A stretch of DNA of 64,000 nucleotides from Zantedeschia hybrid cultivar (GCA_030544215.1 JARZZO010000003.1:19229879-19293878); one strand, 5' to 3'. Positions 1 through 12,246 are shown, numbered from the stretch's first letter. Program-made: numbers and translations. The notes: a model not told the origin generated them from the letters alone.

Positions 1-1107
1 AGCTTAGCTCGAAGCTTGTTTTAATTGCGTTCCTTGTTTTGGTGGTCTCTATATGTGGTGCGTACCTGTTTCATCTGGAGAGATGTCCATTTTGACTTTG
101 GAGTTGTCACCATTTCCTTAACGTCCTTGTGGAACACTAGCTAAGTTTCGTTCTTTCCTTATGTAAAGTTTCACTTTTTCTTGAATGAGGAGGAAATATC
201 TTTATGCAAGGCAGCATACTAATACCATGGAGCTAACTGATAATTTTGACACATGGAATTCGAGCTTTTGCACTAAATTGCTATGCAATTTAGCATGAGA
301 ATCACACTGGTCCCCTGGAAATCTTGTTTAGCATCATGGAACTGAATTTACTATTATGGGTGTAGATCCCTGGAAGAATAAGGTGTGTCCGCCGTGATCT
401 GGTTGGATGTCTAGCAGCAACAATGTCCCAAGATGAAATGATTCAGTTGGCATACATAATTTTTCACCAAGCGTGGCCATTTCCTATCTAGAAGATCTTG
501 ACAAGTTGATGCCAATTGTAGATTTAGTGAAGTTTTTCTATTTATAATTTCAGAATGTTTCAACTCGAGTGATATCAAAAATTCACCATGTTACAGGTGA
601 TTCTATGTTTTTGGTTTCTTGTATTGTCGTTGGTAGATAATTTTCTTTGGGATGAGATTATTACATAAATGTTGTCTTTTAATTGTGTGAAAGATACAGA
701 CGGCCAGATCGGCCAATCCAAAGGGAAAAAGAATGGATCGGGTTGAATTTTATGTTAAATAAAAAATGGGAATCATATGGTAAAATCAAGAAAATAGTAA
801 AAGAAAATGAATACAACAGGCTAACAATCAAAGTTAATGACATAACATTAAATTAAAATTATAGATCACAGGTCGCGTTAGCCTAGATTGGACTGCTACA
901 GGCGACATTAGCCCGGATGTGCTTGGACCGGCCCAATGTAGGTCAACATGACCAAGTTTAGGGTAATTTGAGCTGATTCAGCCTTTTTATATAGACTAAT
1001 ATTTGCTGCACCATTGAGGGTGCAAAAAATAGTGAGCTGGGATGAGCTTCTCATCTTTTTTTGCCATCTAAAAAATCCACATGACTTATGTTCCTTTACT
1101 AAATGTA
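1..1107. other. Intergenic, no gene recognised
   Basis: AT-rich DNA with stop codons in all frames and no open frame that looks conserved. It could include the 3' flank of a gene outside the window, but no polyadenylation signal and exon combination supports that. Confidence 0.5.
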
Positions 1108-1110
1108 TCA

Positions 1111-1383
1111 TGACGTCATCTGAGCATCAAAACACATGGGGAGCCGAATTAAAACAATAATTAAAAAATTACTCATCAGACTGCTCTCAAGAGCATCCTG
1201 AATCTTTCTAGAGAGTTAGACTCAAGAGAATCCTAATGTTTTTGAGAGCATCCTCACGCTTTCGAGAGTGTGAGGAAACTCTCGAGAGCTTCCTGATGGT
1301 CTCGAAAATAGTCTACCAAGTAAATTTTATTATTATTTTTTAATTCGCTCCTCTTCATGTGCCCTAACATGCGAATGACGTCA
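1111..1383. repeat. TGACGTCA-bracketed CTCGAGAG repeat, copy 1
   Basis: The segment is bounded by the palindrome TGACGTCA at 1111-1118 and 1376-1383. Between them is a run of degenerate short motifs (GAGAGCATCCTGA, CTCTCGAGAG and similar) in both orientations. A second copy with the same brackets and motif lies at 38524-38820. Sequence just outside the right bracket is also related in both copies (GGACATATTAAATGGGAGG here, TGACATTTAAGTAGGGGGA there). This marks a dispersed repeat family, probably a small DNA transposon or satellite-like unit, which I cannot name. Confidence 0.5.
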
Positions 1384-2459
1384 GGACATATTAAATGGGA
1401 GGAATAGGAATCATGTGGGCTTTCCAGATGACGAAAAAGTAGGACTCATTCCAACTCATTATGTTTACATCCTCGTGGTGCAGCAAGCATTAATTATATA
1501 TATATATATATACACCCTGCCACCTCCCCTCCCATGTGAATTTAGGGGCGCTGCAGGCACCCGCAACATCTTTTTCTTTTTTTGCTTTGGTCAGATGAAA
1601 TCCGACCATCTATGTTATTGCATGGTCAAGCCGCACCAGGTGCCTTGGCCATACAGTAGCACTACTATATATATATATATTAGAAAATTTTCATGAAACG
1701 AGATAGCAGAAAATTTTCCTATTACACTCTTTAGATCGTACTAAAATATATTTAATGGCTAATGGAAGTTAAAGTGAGAAAAAAATTCAGGAGGTTTAAT
1801 AGAACGTGTTCGGAAGAGGAGATTTTATTTCCTTTTTTGACAAAAAATAAATAAAACATTAAATAGATAATGATGGACGTTCGATCAGTTGATCAAAGGG
1901 TCAGGGCGCCTTACCGCAGCATGTGGAGAGAATCCCCTCCGCGTTGCACGCTGGCTAAGTGCCCAACGCCAGCAGGCTCCGGTAAAGACGGCACACATGG
2001 ATTTCTTAAAATGAGGTAACAGGAAAGTTTCCTATTACCTTCATTTGGACCATTGGATTGGTTTATATAGAGTTTAAAAAACTTCAAACAAACAGTAAAA
2101 TGTGGGTGTGAGGCGCCCACAATTCATGAGGGGTGGGAGGGAGGATGCTTCGGATGTGTAAAATCTCGTAACAATATTTGTTAAGTAATAATGGCCGTAT
2201 GATTATGTCTGGTGGAATGTCTACCATTAGATTGCATGAGATGGGAGCAGCCAACATGAGGAATCCACCACTCGTTGTGTTTCCAGCCCGTTGTCAACTT
2301 CCATCTGCACGGAAATCACGGCCATGGGCTAGAGTTTCTCAGCCACGCCCCACGTGAGAAATTTTATCCAAATCCTCAAGTACTCATGACCGTTGGATTG
2401 GCCCATACATGGGGTAACAGATATCTTCCTGTTACGGAATAATAAGAAGATATTTCCGT
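1384..2459. other. Intergenic with AT microsatellites and short repeats
   Basis: Contains TA dinucleotide runs near 1497-1512 and 1665-1680. Several related short segments around TTTCCTATTAC and GGTAACAG (about 1715, 2025 and 2415) look like decayed MITE pieces. No coding sequence is recognisable. Confidence 0.4.
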
Positions 2460-2931
2460 ACATATATATATATAGGATGCGAATTAATGGGGAGGTTCCT
2501 TTCTTTTATACATCCTTCACTTTTTATATTTTGCAATGGGAAGAATTAGGGTGTGGATTAATGTGAGCATTCCTCTCTTTTGTACATCTTATTTTTTATT
2601 TTGTCCGTCTTTCACTTTCTATATGTTGTAAATATTTCATATTACGTAAAATCTTATTCTTGGTAAAATCTACGATTCTGCATCCTAGTTTCCCCGGTTA
2701 AGTAGTTGGCCAATTTTCTCTCTTTGTATGTATTTTAATTTTAAGATCTTGATTGAAGGGAACAAGATTCCGAAGTATCAAACAGGGAAGTCAACTACCT
2801 CTTATCATATTGAAAAATTGACGTATTAATTTTTTAAAGTAAATATAAAAAATAACTTGACTTATACTAATTAAAAAATATATTTATTTAATTCTAATAT
2901 TTTCCTGTGCATCGCGTGGACATAGAGTTAG
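2460..2931 (+). mobile_element. Helitron 3' remnant, related to the 47.7-50.4 kb element
   Basis: Sequence around 2665-2700 (TTATTCTTGGTAAAATC, then GATTCTGCATCCTAG) closely matches 48470-48510 of the larger Helitron. The stretch AAACAGGGAAGTCAACTACC near 2780 matches 48600. The 3' end (TGCATCGCGTGGACATAGAGTTAG, read in two parts) corresponds to the Helitron terminus at 50330-50358. Unlike the larger copy, this one passes directly from the position equivalent to about 48660 to the 3' terminal part. No 5' TC terminus is visible, so it is truncated. The terminal CTAG has become TTAG. Confidence 0.6.
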
Positions 2932-4086
2932 TTTATTATGATATTCCAAAAATAGGATCCAAATGTTTCTAGAATTTATGACACATAATAGACAAGTTTC
3001 CGGTAATTACAAACAATTGACACGGACAAAGATGCCGTGTTACCTTAAACTTGATTAACTGCTTTATCAACCGTGGTATACCTTAAAATTACGTGATATA
3101 CTCTAGTAAAATGTGATCGCTGTGTGTTATTTAGGGTTAGTTTTTATTGCTACCTGAAGATATATTCTAAATAAATGGAATATGAGCTAATGAAGGAGTT
3201 CCACATTAATAACACACTATAGGAACAACCTTAATGAATAGTGATGCAGCCGAGGCGATCGCGGTTGAACTTCTGGTACAAAATCCGAGAGCCAGTAGAC
3301 GATCCGAAGCCGAGGGGATAGAGACCGAGAGGGAGTCGGAGAACGAGGGCAGAGTCTCCTATAGGAAGACGAAATCATCGTGAAGGATTCCAGGTCTCGG
3401 CCTAGAAGAACCCCCTCCGAAAGTTAAGTCAGTGACAGACTTAATGACAATTTTCATGCACTAAAGGTAGGATGAAGGCCTAATTGCGTACCTTTTCTGA
3501 AGCAAGCAGTACTTCCTTTATAATAAGTGGATGAGAGTGCCTTTCTCGTGGCAGGCAATGTGAGACTATTCATAAGAAGAAATAATATTCAGAAGGGAGA
3601 TAAGTTAAACTCCCTCCATGCTTGACGGGCCGAAAGCCCATATGCCGGCCCAGTCTTGGCCGGACCGAAGAGGGTTGGGTTCTTGCCGCCTTCGGCCCAA
3701 TAGGATATTGGACCGAGTACGGACCGATGCCAGTTGGCCTTATTAAGGTGGGCCACCACCCAAGTGGGCCTACCCGGATTTACCCCATCAAATAGTATTA
3801 GCCGCATCATATGCAGTACAACAAGCTTGCTGCACCGATCACATGCATTCCCAAAAATTATTTTTGTTAATTTTTTTATAATAGGCCCCATCACGTCCAA
3901 TGTGTCCTTGTCATCGGATCTCTGATTGGACAACCTAAAAAATATTAAAAAAATAAAAAAACTGACATGCTCGAGGACCTGGTTTATGTAAGCATGGGAA
4001 CTGACCATAAAAAAAAAGTTAAATTTTTTTGGGCTGCACTCCATATGGTGCATCAAATATTTCTCATGTTAAAGGGTAATGCCTAT
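2932..4086. other. Intergenic, repeat-like
   Basis: The stretch 3240-3560 is less AT-rich, rich in GAGG/CCGA, and resembles decayed LTR sequence, but no partner LTR is visible. Around 3790-3960 is a segment with the GATCTCTGATTGGAC motif also seen in MITEs at 43.9 kb. Open frames here are short and show no conserved features. Confidence 0.35.
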
Positions 4087-4407
4087 TGCACTGACCTCCA
4101 ATGCTGTACTAAGGGTCAGTACAGTGAGTTAAAAAAATTATTTTTTGAAATATTTTTAGGTGGCACCCGAGGACATGTCCATACAGGCCAATCTCCAATT
4201 AGATGATTTAAAAAAAATTAAAAATAAAAAACTAAACCACCGTAAAAAATGCGTTTAATGGACCGAGCCCAATAATGTTTTTTGATATTTCAGATTTTTT
4301 TGCGTCGACCTGTACACATATAGGACACCTAGGGACTCACCTTAAAAAAAAAATAGAAATAATATTTTTTTAACCCACTGTACTGACCCTCGCTGGGGTG
4401 AGTGCAG
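4087..4407. mobile_element. MITE with about 50-bp terminal inverted repeats
   Basis: The left end, from TGCACTGACC through AGGGTCAGTACAGTGAGTTA with an AT-rich stretch after it, is the imperfect reverse complement of the right end (AACCCACTGTACTGACCCTC through GGTGAGTGCA). The element is about 320 bp with no coding capacity, as expected of a non-autonomous DNA transposon. It sits about 400 bp upstream of the CTF4 start codon. Superfamily is not determined because no target duplication is evident. Confidence 0.6.
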
Positions 4408-4630
4408 CAAGTCAGATCCATCTTAAATACTCCAAAATCTCTAATGGGCCTGGCGCACCAAAACTAATGGGCCAGTCAAACCCATTTTAAGAGCCCCACG
4501 CTCAGGCCCGTTTACCAAAGTGACGAGTTCAGTGGATAGAAAGAGAGAGAGTAATTGGGTCTGTTAATGGGTCTGGATCCATTTGGCAGCTCTACATGCA
4601 GGCCCGTATGGCAAAGTGACGAACCGACGA

Positions 4631-4631
4631 G

Positions 4632-4664
<33 letters not shown>

Positions 4665-4668
4665 AGGG
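4631..4668 (+). repeat. GA microsatellite in CTF4 promoter
   Basis: A run of GA dinucleotides followed by GGGAGG units, immediately upstream of the E2F-like sites of the CTF4 gene. GAGA-type runs are common in plant core promoters and 5' UTRs; function here is not shown. Confidence 0.8.
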
Positions 4669-4670
4669 GA

Positions 4671-4718
4671 TTCCCGCCAAATGGCTGTAAAATTGAGAGC
4701 CCGCCAAATCTCCCGCGC
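4671..4718 (+). promoter_or_regulatory. Cluster of E2F-like sites upstream of CTF4
   Basis: Three E2F-type elements lie within 48 bp. TTCCCGCCAA at 4671-4680 reads TTGGCGGGAA on the other strand. GCCCGCCAAA at 4699-4708 reads TTTGGCGGGC on the other strand and fits the plant E2F consensus WTTSSCSS. TCCCGCGC lies at 4711-4718. They sit 107-154 bp upstream of the CTF4 ATG, and an AT-rich GATAAAAAAG (about 4753-4762) lies between them and the ATG as a possible TATA box. E2F control fits a DNA-replication gene expressed in S phase. Site identity is seen in the sequence; function is inferred. Confidence 0.65.
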
Positions 4719-4824
4719 CACTACAAAACCACCCCAACCTTCGACACAAACGGGATAAAAAAGACGGGAATCACACACACACCCCATACGCACAGAGGTC
4801 GGTCAGACTGAGGAGGAGCACACC

Positions 4825-7800
4825 ATGAAAGGCCGGTCCTTGAAGCTGCGGGAAGCCCACAAGGGCGCCGCCCCCGCCGCCTGCTCCATCCTGTGGGACC
4901 TGAAGGAGGCCACCCACCTCATCACCGCCTCCTCCTCCGACGCCTCCATCGCCATCCACGACGCCGCCGCCCAGCCGCCCAGGCCCCCCACCACCCTCCG
5001 CCATCACAGGGACGGCGTCACCTGCCTCGCTTTCAGCCCGGACTCCACGTCCCTCGCCTCCGGCTCCGTCGACCACTCCGTCAAGCTCTATGCGTTCCCA
5101 GGTGATCCCGGCTCTTCCCTCCGCCTTCTGTTCTTCTCGAAGATTCTTTTTTTCCTTGATCCGAGCGGCGATTCCGAAGCGTTTGTCAAATGCTGCTTGG
5201 TTTGACGCAAAACACCGTAAAATGCTGTGAAATACAGCACTTTTGTGAGACATAAAGTACACTATTTGTGGTGTTTTTACATAATCCCTGTCTGCACATT
5301 CTGTTCTTCAAACGGGAGCATCGCAGCTCGATAAAATGCTACAAAGAAGCAGCTGGCAGTAGAATCGTGGCTGACTTATCGGTCTGTTATGCCCAGTTTT
5401 TACTATTTTCTGGGAAAAGTGTTTGCTTGCTGCTATCTTGGGTCGTTTGATTTGACCTAAAACGTTAACTTTAAAATCACCAGTTATAAAATCAGCAAAA
5501 GTAAAATTCTTGATTTTTTTTTCCACCATTTTAAAATATTTGATTTTGGTTCTCAAGAGTTTTGGATTAAAAATCAAAATCAGCTAAAGAAATATCATGT
5601 AATCAACCAATTTTGAAATACGACAAATTATGATATTCTGAACGTACATGAAACACCATAAAACAGTTTACAAACACAAGGAAAACTGTGTTTAACAGCA
5701 TTTTACAGCACACGAAATGCCCCTTAATCTCCCATCTCTACAGTATGGTTTCATAATCTATGCCAGTTTTACAAAATGGTAAGACTCTTCATAATTTATA
5801 GCTCCACTATGGAACAAGGCATACCTTATAGTTAAAAATTGTTCAGGCAAATTGGGTACCTGCACTAGTGTGATCTTAGAATCAATGATGATGGGTATTA
5901 CCTCTTTGATTAGGTGGACTGTTTCAGAGGAAATAGTGTGCTTTTAACATCACTGATGGGTGTAATTTCTTGATTAGGTGGAGAGTTTCAAAGCAATGTT
6001 ACCAGGTTCACATTGCCGATCCGCTGCCTTGCTTTTAACAAATCAGGTAGCCTGCTGGCCGCGGCAGGTGACGACGATGGGATCAAGTTGATTGCTACAA
6101 TTGACAGTTCAATCTCAAGGGTACTGAAGGGTCACAAAGGGCCAGTAACTGGGCTTGCTTTTGATCCAAAAAATGAGTTCTTGGCATCAGTAGATGGCAT
6201 TGGTACTGTCATTTACTGGGAACTCTCCTCAGGAAAACCTGTACATACGTTGAAATCTATTGCTCCTAGTTGTGGTTCAGATACATCCATTCTGAATGTG
6301 CTGGACTGGAGCCCGGATGGAGAGACTTTGGCTGTCCCAGGTTTGAAAAATGATGTGGTGATGTATGACAGAGACACAGCTGAAAAATTGTTTTCTTTGA
6401 AAGGTGATCATGAGCAACCTGTTTGTTTCCTTTCTTGGTCGCCAAATGGGAAGTACATGGCCACTGCTGGCATGGACAGGCAGGTTTTGGTCTGGGATGT
6501 TGGCCTGAGGCAGGACATTGACAGACAGAAATTCGATGAGTGGATATCTTGCTTGGCATGGAAACCAGTTGGGAATGCTCTGGCTGTCATTGATGCTATG
6601 GGTAAGTTTGGTGTGTGGGAATCCCCAGTTCCTTCTTATATGAAATCTCCCACAGATGGTGTGCCTGATCCACAGGCTAGGAACAGTCTTGGGCATTTGT
6701 TTTCTGATGATGACAGTGAAGAGGTTAGTGCTTCTAGTAACTTGAATGATGGACGTGAGGATTGTCCTGATGAATTAGAGTCAGCTGGCCACAAAAGGTT
6801 AAGGAAACGCTCTAAACATGATGACGATCTGGATGAAGATGGTGATGGGCAAAATGATATACTTCATCACATTGAAACACGTGCAAGAAGTGACAAACAC
6901 AAGGAAAGAAATAGAATAGAAAGCAGAGAATGTTCTGGTAAGCAAGGAAGGTCTATCGGATCCAAAATGCAGGAGGCATTTCAACCATGCTCTACTCCTG
7001 TACAACCTGGTAGGAGACGTTTTCTTTGCTACAACATGCTTGGGACTATAACAACAATGGAAAATGAGGGATATTCACACATAGAGGTGAAGCCATTTCC
7101 ACTGCTAAATTTTTAATGTGGTCTTGATATTGGTCTAGTGAAATAGATATGGCACTTCAGTTGTGTTTAGAATAAATAATGTGTATCAACGTAAATGATG
7201 TGGGGTCACATTCTTTGTTTCAAAAAACTAGTGGTGTCTGGACCCTCAGCAGTTTATGTTCTAATCCTTTGCCGTCTATACGAGCAGATTGATTTTCATG
7301 ACACGGGGAGAAGTACTAGGGTCCCTTCTATGACGGACTATTTTGGTTTCACCATGGCCTCACTGAATGAGGCTGGAAGTGTGTTCGCTAATCCATGCAA
7401 GGGTGAGAAGAGTACGAGTACTCTTATGTATCGCCCTTTTAGTAGCTGGGCTAATAACAGTGAGGTACAATATCATTTGCTCAATATAAGTTGTCTGTTG
7501 CAAAAGAATATATCACTGTTTTATTACAAGCGGTTCTAAAGCATACATGAGTTCAAAGTGGCTGTATTTCATCATATAGTTCACTGACAGGGAAATCCCT
7601 GAGCATTTTTCTTTCTGCACTGATTTTAAGTTGGTTGTGTGAATGTAGTGGTCTATGCGGTTTGAAGCAGAGGAAGTGAACGTGGTGGCCCTTGGTACCA
7701 GTTGGATAGCTGCTGTTACAAGCCTTAATCTTCTTCGCATATTCACAGAAGGTGGTTTGCAGGTCTGTGGTACCAACAATTTAGTGTTCACCTTTTAAAT

Positions 7801-10800
7801 GTGTTCATGTTCACCTGACTTGTAGAATGCCATCAAACTTTTCTAACTTGTTGTCATGCTGGTCCTGTAGGTGAGGATATTAACCAGATACTGCTAACTG
7901 CTAAGCTTTTCGGACCATTACATACCTCTATCAAATTAATGTGCATGTGTAATGACCTTATGTTAGCACAAAGTGGAATGATTAATTCTCCACTAATCAA
8001 TTGAAGAAGATATGTCAACATAATCGAAAGGCCTATAGACTTCTCTTGGCTCCACATTTCTCTAACTCCTTTTCAAATTTTGCACAAGTTTTTCTTATTT
8101 ACAATATGCATATCAGATGCAATGCAGAATGATGAGTTAGCACACTGATTCATTAGTGAGGATATGCCAATGAGTAAAAACCTTCAAAGTTCTCTGACTG
8201 CCTTTGCATTGTCATAGGATTCTGATTATTTATTTCCAAAATTCCATATGGCAGGTTCATTTTGGTGCTAGAAAATATTCTTTTTTAGGTTTGGTCATTG
8301 TTCTTATATATTCGGTAACTTTATTGAATCTCTTTTATCTTTTCTGGAATCATTATAATATATACAATATGTTTTAAAAAAATATTGTTGAGGTCTTTGG
8401 CACTTCTATGCCAGAACTCCTTGCTTCCAATTAACCCTATACATCCACATGATTTAATCATGATTTGTCACTAAATTGTTCTTAATCATATTACTTAAGA
8501 TGGTAGCGCTACCTACATCATTGAGCTATTTACTGAAGAAAACTTCTAAAAGCAAGGCGATGAGCTGATATGATCTGAAGTTCATGTCGAAATGCATTGG
8601 TCTTCACACTGTGATTGCTTTAGCCATTTTTTTGGCATAGAACCAGGAACAAATGGTTACATCATTCAAATGCTCGGGAATACTTTCTCTCTCCCTGTGT
8701 GTGTGTGTGCAATGTAAGGAACTGATATGCTCTAGAAGTTTGTGGAAATGTATTTGTTTTCAAAATTCCCTGCCTGCTTTAACCATTACTTTCTGCCTAC
8801 AGCCAAGAACAAATGCTTATATACATGACGAAGTTTCAGAAATAAATTGTCATATTCTCTCACTCTCTCTCTTACACACACATATGCGTGCGTGCTTGGG
8901 CGCACACGTGTGAGAGCACACCCACACATACATGCATGTACGTGCAATCTTGTCTCTTCCTTTTCTCTCTTTTTAGCTTAGGTTGGAGGTTGAGGCGTGC
9001 ACACACGCCCGTGAGGGAGCACACACTTGCATGCATGCACCTGCAATCTTGTCTTTTTCCTTTTCTCTCTTTTTAGCTTAGGGTGGAGGTTGAGGGAGAT
9101 AGACCTGTGACTTGCAGTATCTGCTTCACTATACGAAGCGCAAACAAGTTTCGGCTTACAATAGTTTGCCTGCTTGTTAGGTAGTTCAACCCTTGTGGCC
9201 AGCCTGATCTGTTTTTAGTGGATGTTGTCACACAATCTTAGACGGTTTTCCTTACAAGATCATCTCATTCTATTCCTCAATTCAGTGCGGTTGACCAGTT
9301 TCACAATCGGTACTGGCACTTGCTTTAGTTTATAACTTGCACTAGGCCTACACTTCATGACTGATTTTAGATCTTTCTTTCTGGATTTTGTGCTCTTAAT
9401 ATAATGTGCACGTTGATATTCAACTTCTTGAAATCTCATCTTGCATTTTGCTTTGCAGCGACCCTAAGATTTCTTCCACATCATGTTAATATGTTGGTTT
9501 CACTGGTTTAATTATATCAATTATCTTCTGCAGAGGTATATTCTGTCTCTGAGTGGGCCGGTTGTCACAGCAGCAGGTTTCAAGGATGAACTGGCTGTTG
9601 TAACTCATGCTTCAGAGTGTCTTCCCTCGGGAGACCAGGTGCTAAAATAACCAAGATTAAAGCTCTTACTTTATTTCTTGTTTTTCTTAAAGTATATGCC
9701 AACTCATGAAAATTTGCTTGTTTGTTGTTTAGATGATTGTAAATTGCTTAAGCCATGATCTAAAATGGTACTGCAGCTTGTTTCCTTGCATTTGTGATAG
9801 GGCCAGATTGCTCAAGTCTCCTTGAGCAAGAAATTTGTACGTAATCACAGCAGATTGGCATCATCTTTAGATGTTCTTCAATCTCTTCTTAACCTTGGAG
9901 TATCAAACCTTCTGCCAATAAAGCAAAGCCAGGTTAACTCAAGGATGGCTAGTATCATTTGATAGATCCTCTCGTGCGTGTTAGCTACTTTGTCTCCAAT
10001 TTGAAGTGGAGTGTCTCCCCTGCGGGCAGGCTTGTTTTTTGACCACTTTATAGCTCTACATTTACTGTGTCTCCTTGTCCAAGAATGTGGGATCTGCTCA
10101 CAGAGCATTGCTGTTTACTCGAGATGGTCATTAATCGTTTTCTCAATCTTGTATGGTATTTTTTATCCAGTAAATCCAAGATAAAAAGAAGATATTGTTT
10201 GCTGTGGATGTCAGATACTAAATCTCCAATTTGCCTTATTGCCCAGATGTGATGCCTTTCTTCTTAATGTAGATGCTCGAAGTTAAGGTGTTCAATATTT
10301 CTAATGGAACACAGCCGATTAGATGCCCACTTCCATTGACTCCTGGATCTACTCTGTCATGGTTTGGATTTAGTGAAGAAGGCCAGTTAAGTGCATATGA
10401 TTCACAGGTATGCTGTGCTTGTACCAACTTTTGCATGTGTTCAATGCGTTAACACTGGGATCTCATTTTTGTTGTAACTGATACAGGGAGTTTTGAGAGT
10501 GTTCACCAGCCAGTTTGGAGGCAGTTGGCTACCGTTATTTAGGTATCAACAATGTTCAGCTGACTCTTATCATTCTTATAACAAAGCTATTTCTTACTTT
10601 AATTCAATACCCTACAACAGACACTGAACGCAATTTTATTCAGTGCTAGTAAAGCGAGGAAGTCTGAAGAAGAAAATTATTGGGTTGTGGGATTGAACAT
10701 GAGCAAGTTATTTTGTATAATATGCAAGTCCCCTGATTCGTACCCACTGGTAACACCAAAGCCGGTTCTGACGCTGATGAGCCTGTCATTTCCAGTTGCA

Positions 10801-11822
10801 TCATCCGATCTTGGTGCAACTGATCTTGAGAATGAGTTCATCATGTGCAACCTTTCTCTCTCTCAGGTTTATTACTGCTACCTGTGGTCAATGAGTGCAT
10901 GCTTCTCTATTCCTAAATTCATTTTCAATCAACAGATTCAGACAAAAATTGAGGAGCTGGTAGCTGCTGGTCTGGACACTACAGCTCTTGATGATGAAGC
11001 CTTCAACATGGAGGCTGCACTGGACAGATGCATTTTGAGGCTTATTGCCAGCTGCTGCAATGGTAAAAGGCTACCGTACAAATTGTCATGGTATAGAAGG
11101 GTTGGTTTTTCCAGTGACACTAAAACTTTTTAATCGGATGGATGTTGCAGGTGATAAACTTGTGAGAGCTACTGAGCTTGCTAGATCACTAGTGCTGGAA
11201 AAATCAATTAAGGGTGCAATAAAACTTGTCACTGCACTTAAGCTTCCCATTTTGGCAGAAAGGTTCAACAGCATGCTGGAGGTACCTTGCAATTCTTCTC
11301 TGATTTGGTCTTTAATTTGGTCTCTTTATGTTATTTTTAAGCTGTGGGTATATCTTTTTTATTTCCTTATTACAGGAAAGGTTGCTGGGTGAAACCATAG
11401 GGAATTCATCTGTTCAAAATCCAGTTCCCAAGATTGCTGTTTCAAATCTCGAACTGCCTACTATGGCATCTGCATTGGAAAACCACAATACGTATAGTTC
11501 TTCACATGCACCAGAAATTAGTATGGTTTCAGAACCAACAGTTACGGCACCACCAAAGGGAATCTCTCCATCTCACTTCTCAAAGCAAGAGAAAACTGTA
11601 GACAAGGCAAAGATTGAAGAGAACATAAAATCCAGCACAAATACCAGCGAGACAAAATCGAAGGAAGTTCATCAGGTGCTGTCCATTCGGCCAGCAAATC
11701 CATTTGCAAAGTCATCAAACAACCAGAACCAAGACAAGTCATCTCTGTTAGATTCTATCAGGAAAATGAAGAAAGCTGACAATGACAAAACAGAAGGTAC
11801 CAAGAAAAGAATAAAGGTGTGA
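4825..11822 (+). CDS. CTF4: CTF4/WDHD1 replisome adaptor (EOL1-like), 11 exons
   Basis: CTF4 is a trimeric hub that links the CMG helicase to DNA polymerase alpha. The Arabidopsis homologue EOL1 also connects replication with chromatin silencing. Exons: 4825-5101, 5978-7086, 7288-7464, 7649-7762, 9534-9638, 10273-10407, 10487-10542, 10644-10866, 10936-11062, 11151-11281, 11376-11822. All introns are GT/AG, phases are consistent, and the total is 966 codons plus TGA, close to the family length. Residues about 10-320 form a WD40 propeller (for example HRDGVTCLAFSPD, GHKGPVTGLAFDP, WSPNGKYMATAG). Residues about 325-420 are a charged linker. Residues about 430-720 match the Mcl1/CTF4 middle domain (RRRFLCYNMLG, GTSWIAAVTS, SLSGPVVTAAGFKDE). 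A helical C-terminal part ends in a Lys/Ser-rich tail with NPFAK. Exon 1 is strikingly GC-rich compared with the later exons. The start has a good context (CACCATGA). I see no HMG box. Confidence 0.93.
5200..5725. mobile_element. MITE-like insertion in CTF4 intron 1
   Basis: GTAAAATGCTGT at 5217-5228 is repeated as its reverse complement ACAGCATTTTAC at 5695-5706, within longer imperfect terminal inverted repeats. The interior is AT-rich with repeated AAAATC motifs. A related AT-rich segment occurs at about 50718-51030 with similar ends. It occupies most of intron 1 and has no coding capacity. Confidence 0.45.
8554..8825 (+). repeat. Tandem duplication of about 165 bp in CTF4 intron 4
   Basis: The run from GAGCTGATATGATCTGAAG to CCAGGAACAAATGGTTACAT (about 8561-8662) is imperfectly repeated at about 8719-8822 (GAACTGATATGCTCTAGAAG to CCAAGAACAAATGCTTATAT). 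The equivalent intron in the downstream CTF4 pseudogene (about 32430-32550) contains one such unit. Confidence 0.55.
8886..9105 (+). repeat. Two-copy 102-bp repeat with CA/CG-rich spacer in intron 4
   Basis: GCAATCTTGTCTCTTCC at about 8943 and GCAATCTTGTCTTTTTCC at about 9045 each begin a unit that runs through TTTTCTCTCTTTTTAGCTTA into GTGGAGGTTGAGG-like sequence. They are preceded by alternating purine-pyrimidine stretches (ACACAC, GCGTGCGTGC, TGCATGCATGC) that could favour Z-DNA. It is a local duplication inside an intron. Confidence 0.55.
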
Positions 11823-12076
11823 AAGAATACCATTGCAATTTCCACCAGTTCAAAGCAACAGAATCAAACTTTAGAGCATGCGCTATTCTCTTTATTTCTT
11901 ATTTCTTTGTAACTTATCAGAGCAGAATCTGTTATAGTACAAAATGCAGCACTTCTGCAGCAGGTGCTAGCCAGAACTGACTCTTTCTTGTCATTCCATT
12001 TTCTTTATTGCTGTGTCAAAGCAATGTATATGATATACTATCCTGTGAAATAGCTGATGTTCATCTTGAAATGCTC

Positions 12077-12082
12077 AATAAA
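12077..12082 (+). terminator. CTF4 polyadenylation signal AATAAA
   Basis: AATAAA lies 255 bp after the CTF4 stop codon and is followed by T-rich sequence. The same region, with AATAAA in the same relative place, is preserved in the pseudogene copy at 36178-36183, which supports it as part of the original 3' UTR. Confidence 0.6.
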
Positions 12083-12241
12083 TGAAATCTTCTTCTGTCT
12101 TTGCCCCTTTGATGTGCAGACAGTCTGTTGGTATTAAACCAATGCCCTTTCTTTAATCTCTTAAATGCTCTTGGAACAGAGAGTTCATCAATAATCCTAA
12201 CTGTTAACTGAGGGATTCAAATGCCTCGATCATTTATCTTT

Positions 12242-12246
<5 letters not shown>

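Noticed and set aside
3589..4056. A 155-codon minus-strand frame
   Set aside because: It crosses repeat-like sequence, shows no motif, and has no supporting splice or promoter features.
4512..5262. Several overlapping open frames on both strands around the CTF4 start, some over 90 codons
   Set aside because: They come from the GA repeat and the very GC-rich exon 1 read in other frames. The spliced CTF4 frame explains the coding signal.
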